A DNA stretch of 64,000 nt from Datura wrightii (lineage: Eukaryota; Streptophyta; Magnoliopsida; Solanales; Solanaceae), in assembly GCA_035772735.1 (NCBI GenBank), contig JASDFA010000007.1, positions 79,061,501 to 79,125,500 of the forward strand. Reading direction: 5' to 3'. The notes beneath the pieces are model-generated. The model had not been told where the DNA came from. It saw only the letters and a list, made by a program, of their open reading frames with translations, and ran no database searches. The translations under genes were made by a program, and so were the position numbers. Positions 1 to 9,829 of this stretch are shown piece by piece; position 1 is the stretch's first letter, and the number at the start of each line of letters is the position of its first letter.

Positions 1-122
1 TGCACCACTTTCCCATTTCCATAACCACAACAGCACTATAACTTCCCACATTCTCCCATTAATTCCACGTTAAAACCAACCAATCCCTTCACCTTCTCAC
101 CTCCTATAAAACCCATTATTTC
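1..122. other. Unassigned flank
   Basis: AT-rich, pyrimidine-leaning sequence left of the first recognisable LTR start at 123. It has no long reading frame and no match to other parts of the window. It may be host DNA or the interior of an older element. Nothing further can be supported. Confidence 0.4.
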
Positions 123-861
123 TGTAATACTCCAGAAGTGCCTAAGCCTATACTTGGGATTTGAAATTAAAAGTAGCAGGAAATCTGAGATTTCTTATCA
201 GAACGACTTATTGTACGGGTCGTTGCTGGTCTAACGAACTGTTGGATGTGCCCTGGTGAGAAGTTGCAGAATTGGACTTGGGAGTAATGGGTCTAGGAAT
301 GACCCGTTGTTTCTTGTAATGGATCAATGTAAGTGGGTAGTGGTGAAGGGGGTCTTGGTAAAAGAAGGCTAGCACGAGTCATTGATGACTCGTTGTTCTA
401 AATGACTAGTCATTGTATGTGCCGTTGGGAGGATTTTCAGGATGGGAGTAGTGGTGACAACGACTCGCAATGACGAGTCGTTGGTGTTGGTAACGACTCG
501 ACCGGTCCAGTCGTGGTAGAAGACCTGAGATAGGAAACAGGAATGAGACAACGAGCGAAGTAACGGCTCGTGGGAGCATGGGACGACTCATTTTGTTGGT
601 TGTTGCTACGAATAGTGGCTAATTTCCTGTGAGTTTAATAATGGTCGTAACTTCTAAGCCCCTAAGTCCTATACTACGTCTTTTTACACTCAGAAAAGGG
701 TGTAATAAGAGGGTTAAACTCATTCAAGACCCATTCTCTTCCATGCATGCAACCTAGAGGTTTTCTAAGGGTGATAAAGCTGAGGATTCATCAAGTCCTT
801 CCCCAAAATCCATTGGGCTTTCAAGAGGGTTTGTGCAATCAGATTCTTCCAGATATGTAGA
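123..861 (+). mobile_element. Element L: left part of plus-strand chromovirus-type LTR
   Basis: The segment starts with TGTAATACTCC, the same LTR terminus seen in reverse at 3406 and 45165. It runs to the insertion point of element C at 862 and resumes at 36672. The interior is rich in degenerate CGACTCG/CGAGTCG words, including a perfect inverted repeat at 458-483. It is homologous along its length to LTR G (50252-51066). No PBS or coding region belonging to L is visible, so it is a split, truncated LTR. Confidence 0.75.
458..483. repeat. Perfect 10-bp inverted repeat in LTR L
   Basis: Arms CAACGACTCG (458-467) and CGAGTCGTTG (474-483) flank a 6-nt spacer. It is the best-preserved member of a cluster of ACGAGTCGT-like words at about 180-600. 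Similar clusters occur in the LTRs of C, E, G and H. Confidence 0.75.
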
Positions 862-3406
862 TGTCATGACCCGAGCATAGACCCGAATCATAGAAACGGG
901 ACAAGGGACCCCGAGAGACCCCAAGTCGACCCATGGAATAAGAGTACTACTAACTCATTCGATAAACTAAAGAAAACATAATTATAACTCAGCGGAAGTA
1001 GCATACCACGGCACATCAGAATAATATCCAAAGCTATACATACATAAGTCTGAAAGCCTATAGTATAGACAAGTTGATGGGGCAAACCCCCAACTAACTC
1101 AATAATATGGAAACTGAAATATAACATGAAGCTGAAAGTCTAGTCCCAAAAAGATGAGGACTCACCAATCACGCGGGTGCTAACTCTGGTAAGCGACTAC
1201 GAGCAGGGCTGAACTTGAGAACTAGATCCTACATCATGAAACGATGCAACATAAAAAGTATGCGGTCAGTACATAGAATGTACCGAGTATTTAAGGTAAG
1301 TAAACCGCATTAGCAAAGTAAAACAATTAGAACATTTATACCATATCATAAGCTTTCAAGTATAAGTAGAAGGGCTACATGCATTCATTCTAAACACAAA
1401 ATCTTATAATGACATGATCATGCTTAGCTTTACGACTTAACGATGGACTCAAATGACACAATGTTGAACATAACATTTATACCAAAAGCCGAACAATGAG
1501 TCAAACCTTACTTTTAGAACATGCGTGCATAAGGTAATCATCATGAGTAATGAAAATGCAAATATGGAAGATGTAGACAGTGGAAGACTTGTCACTTAAC
1601 CAACATACCATGATAGAGCCTACGTGGTCCCAACTACCATACTCAAGTGGATAGAGCCATCCATAGGCTTGCCAGAACAATGGACGATACCATGATATCG
1701 ATATCAAGCTCAAAGGCCAATCGGGCCAGGGATAGATGACAAGGGAGGTCCCAATAATATAATAGTATCAACCTATGTTGGCGCGTAGTTCTGGGGCATA
1801 GGATGATCAACCCTTAACCCGATCGGTGCTAGACTCTTCTCCCAGAAACATGCAATGCTCTACATCGTATTTAACGAAGCTCAACATCGTCTATTCACAA
1901 AGCTCAAGATGAAATCATGCATAACTCAACATCATATAAAATGATGCTCAACATTTTCTATTGACAAAGTTCATTAATGAAATCATGCATAGACTAGACA
2001 TCATATGAAAATTAAGCTCAACATTGTCCTTTGACAAAGCTCAATAATGACATACATCTCAATTATGAATTTATGCATATGAGAAGCTTTATTTTGAAAC
2101 ATACTAGAAGCTCAAATATAAGTGGGAGCATCTACTCCAATTCATGCAGTTAGCAATACATAGGAATATCTTAACTCAACATACCAGAAGCTAGCAAACA
2201 TAAAATTTGGGAGGCTTCGCTCCAAACAATGTGATAAGCTCATTTCGGTAAAATCATCATTTTAAATCAACATGTGGGCATTTCCCAAAGCTTTATCATA
2301 CTTAGATCTACTCAACTCATGTTGAAAACAACATCATAATCATAGGTATCTTAGAAACATGTTTTTCGTCATTAAATCTCAACATCATCATGCATTCATC
2401 ATCATTCGCTACTTTTATGAACTTCTCATCCATGGGCATTTTATATTTAAGATTTTGGAAAATAATTTTTGTTATTGAAAACAATTTAGAATCTGCCCAA
2501 GCTTTATAATTCATCAATATAAATTCAATCTAATCATACCCATGTATAAAAATTGTAGAATTATACAATTGGGTAAAACCCCATACTTGATCACAGGCAT
2601 TTCATCAAATTTTGGTGAAAGTTGGGCATGGGTGTGGAAGGAAGCACCCACTCATAGCCTTATATACCAGCGAATGGTGAATTCTAACACCCTCTTATTT
2701 CCCAAGCTAAGATTCCAATGGAACCCTTGAAACTTGGCCTTGAATCACCTCTTCAATCCGTCAAAATTGCATGGATGGGAAGAATAACTTAGAGTAGGCT
2801 TATCCCCTCTCAAAACCACTCAAAACGAGCCTTAAACGATGTAGTATAGGGCCTTAGCACTAGGAAATAACAGAAATGCTCTTACTGAATTCGCTAAAAA
2901 TTGATCACTGGGCCAAACAACGGGTGGACCAATGGGTCATTGGAGGATATCATGACCCGTGGTATCTACCTGTGCTATGCACTGCCCTAGCCATATCTCG
3001 GATTCAATCCATGGACAAATAGGATGAGTTGTTCTAGGTTCCAACAGGCCATTAAACCAGTCGTTGTTTCCCTCTTCTGAAAATCTGAACTCCTTCTCAA
3101 TGAGCCTAACCACGACTCGTAGTGTCCTACAACAGGTAGTGGTTCCCATTCATCGTCTCCACTAAAAAAGTTCACTATCTTACCACGACTCCAGACAACG
3201 GGCCGTCCTTCCTCACAACGGGTCATTGTGATGCCTATTGTCTACACTGTCACCAGGCCTAACCCCATTCCATGACTACTCACAACGGCTTGTGGCTACT
3301 TACCACGAGTCATTGTACCTATCGTTCTGCAACTTTTTCCCCAACTTTCAGTAGTTTTGCATTTTAGCTTCCTAGGTCTACTCCTAGGCACTTCCAGGGT
3401 ATTACA
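862..3406 (-). mobile_element. 3' LTR of element C
   Basis: About 2545 bp, bounded by TGT (862) and ACA (3406) and adjacent to the purine tract. It matches 28120-30608 plus 36512-36666 throughout, with scattered substitutions and small indels. It contains a CGACTCG-type palindromic word cluster at about 2930-3320. It has no coding capacity. Confidence 0.9.
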
Positions 3407-3421
3407 ATATCTCCCCCTTGG
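3407..3421 (-). promoter_or_regulatory. Polypurine tract of element C
   Basis: On the minus strand this reads CAAGGGGGAGATAT, directly against the 3' LTR. The same tract is at 37845 (E) and 53148 (H). It is expected to prime plus-strand DNA synthesis. Confidence 0.85.
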
Positions 3422-3674
3422 GAACATTTGCCCTCGAATGTTGGAAACAAGCAGAAAATCGAAATATACAATCTATCATATTCAAAACTGATCACTTTTA
3501 ACCGAAAACTGATAGAATGACTACCTCCGATTCAAAACACACAGCTGAACTAAATTCACCAATCATACACACGGCCACATTCATAAAAGAAACTTGTGCA
3601 CATAATTTAAACATGAAAACTAAATAGAGTCTGAGTGCAAAACTGATACATCAAGTTCAAACTGAGCTGGTAGA

Positions 3675-4533
3675 ATCCAACTGTGGGTATCTAGCCATCA
3701 TATACGCTTCGGCTTCCCTCCTTCAACATGCTGATTTCTTCACAATACCTTAACTGAAGTTACTTCCTTGTTCCTTAGCTTCTGAACCTGACGATCAAAG
3801 ATTTCAATGGGAATTTCTTCATAACTAAGGATGTCTTTTACACCAACGCTACCCATCGGAACTACTAATGTTGGATCACCTAAACACTTTTCAAAAGTGA
3901 CATGTGAAACACGGGATGAACTGAAGATAACTCCAATGGAAATTCCAACTCATGCGCCACCTTACCAACTCTCCCCAAAACCTGGTGGTGACCAACATAG
4001 CGGCGACTGAGTTTCACTTTCTTTCTGAATAGCATTACTCCCTTCAAAGGAGATACCTTTAGAAATACCCAAAATCATCCACCTCAAACTCCAAATCTCT
4101 TCTCCTCACATCAACATATGATTTTTGACAACTCTGAGTGGTCTTATCTTGTCCCTTATCAAATGAACCTTTACCATGGCCTCATGAACCGAATCAAGCC
4201 CTATCATAGCTGTCTCACCAACCTCAAACCATCTGATGGGAGATCTACACCTCCGCCCGTAAATAGCCATAAACAGTGCCATCTGTATACTAGAGCGATA
4301 GCTGTTATTATAAGCAAACACGATTAAGGGTAATGATCATCCCAAATTCCTTTAAAATGCATAACACATGTCCTCAACATGTCCTCAAGTGTCTGGATTG
4401 TCCATTCCGCCTGTCCATTCATTTGCGGGTGGAATGATGTGCTAAGCTTAACCTGAGTCCCAAGCCCTTTACGGAAAGACCTTAAAAACTGAGAGGTAAA
4501 CTAAGTACCTTGGTCTAAAATAATGGACAAGGG
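3675..4533 (-). pseudogene. Element C integrase C-terminal half with chromodomain-like tail
   Basis: Downstream part of the polyprotein, after the insertion of A at 4534. Fragments show the core C-terminal signature (AYNNSYRSSIQMA, then YGRRCRSPIRW, near 4240-4321), a VHPVFHV-type segment, and a tail containing SYEEIPIEIFDRQVQKLRNK (about 3750-3835), which is typical of Tekay/Del chromodomains. The conserved Trp following KVL is a stop (TGG to TGA). Several frames are needed to read it, so the gene is dead. The chromodomain of such proteins is thought to guide integration into heterochromatin. Confidence 0.85.
4529..4533. repeat. TSD AAGGG, left of element A
   Basis: Repeated exactly at 14394-14398. 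With one copy removed, the flanks join into GACAAGGGCACTCCATG, which matches uninterrupted integrase sequence in element E near 38975. Confidence 0.93.
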
Positions 4534-4970
4534 TGATCTTGGGCAGATTTATATGCCCAAGTGATACTTAAACGTATCATTTTTACCTTGTTTGTTGTGC
4601 AATGTGTATATAATATCATGTAATTGGTAATAAAATGCGAATTTATACTAACCAACATGATTAGCATTTGTTTTGCAGGTAAATGTGATTTTTAGGAGCT
4701 AAAATGCATGTTGGAACTATATCGGAGTTGGACTTGGATACGAGCGTGGAAAAGACATTGGAATGCACATTTTATAGGGGCTCCGCGATGGAGCCGTGCC
4801 ACGCTACCATCGCGGTAGCACACTGCCTGAACAGGAATTAAAATGGCAATTTCTAGTGTGCCATCGCATCAGCTCTGTGGCACGGAGAGAGGCCTCCGTG
4901 TTGGCCTCCGTGCCATGTTGAGGCTAATTTACCGGACCCTGAAATTCCAGTGAAGGTCCGCGTCCACGCC

Positions 4971-5010
4971 GTGTCACGGAGGCAGTGCTCCGCGTTGGCC
5001 TCCGTGACAC
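4971..5010. repeat. U3 palindrome (12-bp arms, 16-bp centre)
   Basis: Arms GTGTCACGGAGG (4971-4982) and CCTCCGTGACAC (4999-5010) are perfect complements. It lies about 35 bp upstream of the TATA box. The same palindrome recurs in the LTRs of B, D, I and J and in the interior of A and B. Confidence 0.9.
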
Positions 5011-5044
5011 GTTGCTTGTTATTCCGGGAAAAATTTCCCACGAG

Positions 5045-5052
5045 TATAAATA
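5045..5052 (+). promoter_or_regulatory. TATA box of element A 5' LTR
   Basis: TATAAATA followed by AGCACACTTAGG. The identical context is at 13458-13465 (3' LTR), 31080-31087 and 35575-35582 (D), and on the minus strand at 25026-25033 (B 5' LTR). Transcription probably starts about 30 bp downstream. Confidence 0.75.
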
Positions 5053-5986
5053 GCACACTTAGGTTTATTTTAAGCAGTTTTTAGTTTTTAGACTGAGTTC
5101 AGAAGTGGAGAGCAAGGACGTGGGTTAGGAGCAGTTGAGGAACGAAAAAGCTAAGGGATTTCTTCTCTTCTTTTCTTCTTTCTATCAATTATACGTATGA
5201 TTTACACTCATTTTAGGATGATCAATCCACAAATGAGTGGATAATTCTCTTCTTTGCTGAGGTTTTGAACATGTGTAGTGAATTTTGATTGTAAATGATA
5301 TGGTTTTCTTCTTCTTCTTCCATGTTGTTCTATTAATTCTTGTTTTTACTGCATTAGTGCTTGGCCAACATTAATGTACATCTAAAAAGTCTAATTTCAC
5401 TCGAAAAAGCAAGAAATTGGAAAGTTGTGAATTAATAGGGTATTGTTCTTAACTTGATTTGGGAAAATTGGGTTTTGATGTGCTTTCCTGATAGAAATAT
5501 ACTTGAAAGCCGTATTAGTCAATTTAGGAACCGGAATTGTAGTGCTAGGTCATAAATTGCATTTGATCACAGAAATGTAGACGGATGGTTTATGATTCTA
5601 AAGTGAAATTAAATACGAGAGTTTTAATTTCTAGGCGAATGTTCTTGGCTAGCAACATGAAGAAGAGATTAACCAAATTATCATGATTATCAAGTTCATT
5701 ACTTGTTCTTATCCTTGGCATGTTCATATCCATTGTCTAAATTCACAGTAAATAGTGGTTATAAATTGTAGTAGATATAGTTTAGAAACAAAAACTCAAG
5801 TAACTGTTGGTTTCATTGTTGTTAGCATAATTAGAAGTGAAATAGGAATATAGTAAACTAGGCAACTTTACATATCTTGAGCCTCCTTGGATCGATACTT
5901 GGCTACTTAGCCACTTTATTACTTGTTTGACCACGTGCACTTGCGTGTCGGTTTTTAACCCATACCGGAACACCCGAACAAGTTTT

Positions 5987-6004
5987 TGGCGCCGTTGCCG
6001 GGGA
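5987..6004 (+). promoter_or_regulatory. Primer-binding site, tRNA-Asp
   Basis: TGGCGCCGTTGCCGGGGA is an exact 18-nt complement of the 3' end of plant tRNA-Asp(GUC) as I know it. It starts six bases after the LTR. The same site is found in B (one mismatch) and D (exact), and degraded in I. Confidence 0.9.
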
Positions 6005-6122
6005 GGCTAGGCGATTTGTGAAATTGTGTTTAGTGTAAATTTACTGTATTTTTATATTTATTTTCTTAAGTGTTAACAACTTGGTCTTAGCCTGTATTTT
6101 GCAGATTTTGTTTCTGTGAACA

Positions 6123-8516
6123 CTGGCAAGGGACAAGGAGCTGGTGGAATCTTACTTAGAGCCTGAACGTGAATTTCATAGTCAACGTAGAGAAGCTCTA
6201 CAAAAGAAGCTGCAGTTGTTCCGACAATCTATTATGGAGCAACAAAATCCACCAGTTGTGAGGGCATTGTTAGTGCCCGATGAAGCAGCAGCAAGGCCGG
6301 TTCGTGAGGTGGCAATCCCACACGCCAACAATGTACATTCTAGTATCCGCAAACCAGAGCCTGGAGGGAGGTTTGAATTAAAGCAGAATATGGTGCAACT
6401 TTTGCACACAAGCAGGCAATTTACCGGTCTCCCTCATGAAGATCCACAACAACATCTCCAAAACTTTTTGGAGATAAGTGACACTTATATACCCGCTGGA
6501 GTGTCACCTGATTATGTTCGGCTCGCCTTATTTCCGTTTTCCTTACTTGGTGAAGCCAAGAGGTGGTTAAAAGCTGAACCACCCAATTCTATATCAACGT
6601 GGGATGATCTTGCACGGAAGTTTCTGATTAGATTTTTCCCTTCTGGTAAAACAGCCAGACTTAGAAGTCAAATTCTATGTTTTAAACAGACGGAGGGAGA
6701 AAATCTATATCAAGCCTGGGAAAGATTTAAATCCATGTTGCGGGACTGTCCTCATCATCATCAGTCCAATGAGGTGTTGGTACACACATTTATTGAGGGT
6801 TTGGAACCCCACACTAAAATTCTATTAGATTCAGCAGCTGGAGGGCAAGCGCTGGAAAAGACTTACGAGGAGCTGTACACTTTGCTCAACCGAATTTCAC
6901 AAGGCAATCCAGAATGGAATGTAGATTCTTCAAGAGGTGGAGCAAGGAAAGCAGCGAGAGTGCTTGAAGTGGATGGGTTTACAGCTATCGCTGCACAGAT
7001 AGCCGCTTTGCAAAATCAGTTAAACACTCACTTCAGCAATATGAATTTGAACCAGCCTTCAGCTTCAGCCAATGCAGTTCAACAGATGTGGTGTGAAGTG
7101 TGTGGTAGTAGTGAGCATTCAGGTGAATTCTATGGTGCAAATCCTGATTCTGTTAACTTTGTGGGTAATGCACAGAGAAATCAGCAGCAGTTTGGTAGTG
7201 GCTACAACTCAAATTGGAGAAACCATCCGAATTTTTCGTGGGGAAGCAACAACCAACAAGGCCAAAGTTCTGGTCAGGGTATGCAGAGAAATCAAGGAGG
7301 GCAACAAAATTATCAAGCTCAATTCAGAAATCACAATGCCCCTCCTCCACCACCATCACCTACCATTGAGGAGATGTTCAAAACCATGATCGCTAATCAG
7401 GCGCAATTGCAGGCTGACTATGTTAAATTGGCAGCCGAAGTGAAGAATAATCAATTGGCGACCAAGGCTCTTGAATATCAGTTTGGGCAATTTTTTGGTG
7501 CCCAAAATAAGAGACCCAGAGGAGGACTACCTAGCGACATGGATCCTAATCCGAAGCAGGTAAATGCAGTGACCACGAGGAGTGGTTTGCAGTTAAAGGA
7601 GGTGGAACCGGAAAGACCGCCTCAAAAGTCAGGAGCAGCAGATGTTGAGGGAGAGCAAATCTCAGATAAGGGGAAGACTAAAGAAGCTGAACCAGAAAGG
7701 CCTCCACCCTCATTCCCTCAACGACTGAAGAAACACAAGGAGGAGGCGTGTTTCCAGAAATTCATGGAGGTACTTAAACAGGTACATGTTAACTTACCTC
7801 TTGTTGATGTCTTGCAGGGAGTGCCAAAATATGCGAAATATATTAAAGACATCGTGGCTAACAAAAGTCGTTTGACTGAGTATGCCACGGTAGCTTTAAC
7901 GGAGGAATGCACTTCCCGTATTCAGAATAGGTTGCCCACAAAACTGAAAGACCCTGGAAGTTTTACTATCCAGCTTACGATTGGGCAAAGTATCCTAGCT
8001 CGTGGATTATGCGACTTGGGGGCAAGCATAAATCTGATGCCATCTTCGGTATTCAGAAAGTTAGGTCTAGGGAGTCCTAGACCTACAACGGTAATCTTGC
8101 AGCTAGCAGACAGGTCTTTAGCTAAGCCGGATGGCATTGTTGAGGATGTGTTAGTGCGGGTAGGCTCCCTCATTTTTCTGGTCGATTTTATTGTTCTGGA
8201 TTTTGAACCAGATGCTGAAGTCCCATTTATTTTGGGATGACCCTTTTTGGCAACCGGAAAAGCATTAATTGATGTAGCTACGGGTCAACTCACGATGCGA
8301 GCACATGACAAGGTCGAAGTGTTCGATGTGTACAAGGTACCTAAGCTCCCAACTGTTTATAAGGAACTCTCGGTGATCAATGTGATTGATCATGGGAATG
8401 CTAATGGAATGAGTGATTCCAGAGAGTTACTAGGAAGGCCACCGGATAAGGTTGAGAACTACTGGGGGGATGACCATGATCGGGACAAATCGTCCATCAC
8501 CCTAGTAGACAAGTGA
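6123..8516 (+). pseudogene. gag-protease of element A (one nonsense mutation)
   Basis: Structural protein plus aspartic protease. The capsid-type gag domain covers about residues 45-255 (motifs PHEDPQQHLQNFLEISD, WLKAEPPNSI, RFFPSGKTARLRSQI, YQAWERFKSML). A proline/glutamine-rich linker follows. The zinc knuckle near 7090-7132 reads CX2CX4HX4Y, so its last Cys is lost; B keeps CX2CX4HX4C. The protease has the Athila-type DLGASINLMP active site near 8010. The frame stops at 8238-8240 (TGA where B has an Arg codon at the same place, fitting CGA to TGA) and then stays open to the ancestral stop at 8514-8516. No ATG lies at the N-terminus. The frame is closed by TGA at 6117-6119 and the first plausible start is CTG at 6123. 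There is no RT downstream. Confidence 0.88.
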
Positions 8517-8526
8517 GCATAAAGGA

Positions 8527-8574
8527 CGTCGAGCCGCGACGGTAAACCAGGCGCTGCACGGGAGGCAACCCGTG
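8527..8574 (+). promoter_or_regulatory. Double hairpin after the gag-PR stop, element A
   Basis: Hairpin 1 has arms CGTCG / CGACG (8527-8541). Hairpin 2 has arms CACGGG / CCCGTG around an AGGCAA loop (8557-8574). It begins 10 nt after the stop codon. Versions with compensatory changes occur in B, D and I. This is a likely RNA structure of unknown role. Confidence 0.75.
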
Positions 8575-9829
8575 AGAAAAATATTTTATTTTTCTTCTTT
8601 TTGCACAGTTTAGTTAATTATTATCTTTATTTTTGTTTTTATTTTCTATTTCCAAGTTTTATTTTTCTTTTTCTTTTCTTGATTAGGTTTAGATTTTCAT
8701 TTTAGTTAGTATTTTTTTATTTTAGTTAGGGAAATCTATTAATTTAACCAATATTTGTTTAGTGAGGTGATTTTCAGGTATAACGGAGGAAATATACATG
8801 GAATCGAGAAAATGAGGCAAGGTATGAAAAATCAAATTAATTGAAGAAACAGTGCACTGGCGCGTTTGCGCCGTGTCACGGAGGTAGGGCTCCGCATTAC
8901 CCTCCGTGACACGTTGCCGTGTATTTGGTGCCGGGTCACACCGGGTTGCCGGGTGACCCGCGTGTTTTCTTAAATTAAAACCCCCGATTTCGCCCCATTT
9001 CTTCCCATTCCCTCTTCCCTCCGCGACCAAAACACCTATTTCCCCCTCCCCAAGCACCGTGCCACGTTCCTAGGCAAGGAATACGTCACGTTTCTTCGGT
9101 TTCTCAATTCAAAGGTATGTTTTCATCGTCTATCTCAATTTTTTGGCGATTTTTGTCAAATTTGGGCATGTGAGGTGAGATATATCACCCTAGGTAGAAA
9201 TTAAACATGAATGTTGGATTATTTGTGATTGATATATGTTTGGATTGTTGTATTTAGAGTTTGCACTTATCGATTGCGTAAATAATTTGAATTTGATTAT
9301 AGAATTGTATTCTAGGGCATGAGTTGTTGAATTTAACTTGAGCGACTTGATAAGTCGGCAAATTAGATGCCGGGGTGTGTTTGTAATTTGAGAGAAGTCG
9401 CGGTAAATATTGTGTAAATGTTAAAAGATGACAAATTCTTGAATTTTTATGGGAAAATGCAAAAAGTGTGTAAATTGGTTAGATTGTTTGGATTAGATTG
9501 TATATAGAATGTTTTTATCGTTGTTTTTATTTTGTTGTTGTTTTTGTTGCATAGTGCGATGTGTGAATTGTTAGCGATAGTAGGATTGGGATTAGCTGTA
9601 TGAAGTCTGAGTAGTACGCTAACCGTTATGCTGTCGAAATTTTTTTTGTGAACGCACTAAGCATGAAGTGTATAGTGTTGTCTGTGGTGTGATTAGAGTT
9701 ATCCTTGCCATAATTTGTAGAAGTAGCTAAGGCCTAAGTGTGGGGTAAATGTTGTGTAACCCGACCTTAGCCGAAGTTAACAAGTTTTTAGCTTAACTTT
9801 GTGCTTGTTTGTGTAAATTGGCAGGTACA
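8575..9829 (+). other. ORF2 leader of element A: palindrome plus probable intron
   Basis: Non-coding. It is T-rich at first. Next comes the perfect palindrome 8873-8884 / 8901-8912, then a C-rich stretch (about 8980-9060). A candidate splice donor AAAG|GTATGT lies at about 9114 and an acceptor TTGGCAG|GTACA at 9823/9824, six bases before the ORF2 ATG. The sequence between is T-rich, as plant introns are. A PPT-like CTAAGTGTGGGGT lies at about 9735-9747. The arrangement resembles a small promoter, 5' UTR and intron for ORF2. The intron is inference. Confidence 0.55.
8873..8912. repeat. Internal copy of the U3 palindrome, element A
   Basis: Arms GTGTCACGGAGG (8873-8884) and CCTCCGTGACAC (8901-8912) with a 16-bp centre. 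Arm length and spacing are exactly those of the LTR copy at 4971-5010, but it sits between gag-PR and ORF2. Confidence 0.9.

Larger units (their letters stand above)
4534..5980 (+). mobile_element. 5' LTR of element A
   Basis: 1447 bp, TG...CA. The 5' end folds on itself (arms CTTGGGCA 4538-4545 and TGCCCAAG 4554-4561). U3 carries three GC-rich hairpin modules at about 4772-5015, just upstream of the TATA box, including the perfect palindrome 4971-5010. Downstream are CTT-rich stretches (about 5160-5190 and 5308-5325), probably in R/U5. The LTR ends CACCCGAACA, six bases before the PBS. Confidence 0.93.

Noticed and set aside
458..483. Palindromic word clusters as a CRISPR array
   Set aside because: The units are degenerate and unevenly spaced, with no unique equal-length spacers, and this is plant retrotransposon sequence.
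4971..5010. The palindrome as a MITE or other DNA transposon
   Set aside because: No TSD around the copies, no mobile boundary, and a fixed position relative to TATA or ORF2. It behaves as part of the elements.
8514..8580. Stop-codon readthrough driven by the double hairpin
   Set aside because: The spacing is suggestive, but another in-frame stop follows within a few codons in A and B and within about ten codons in D, so no useful extension would be made in these copies.
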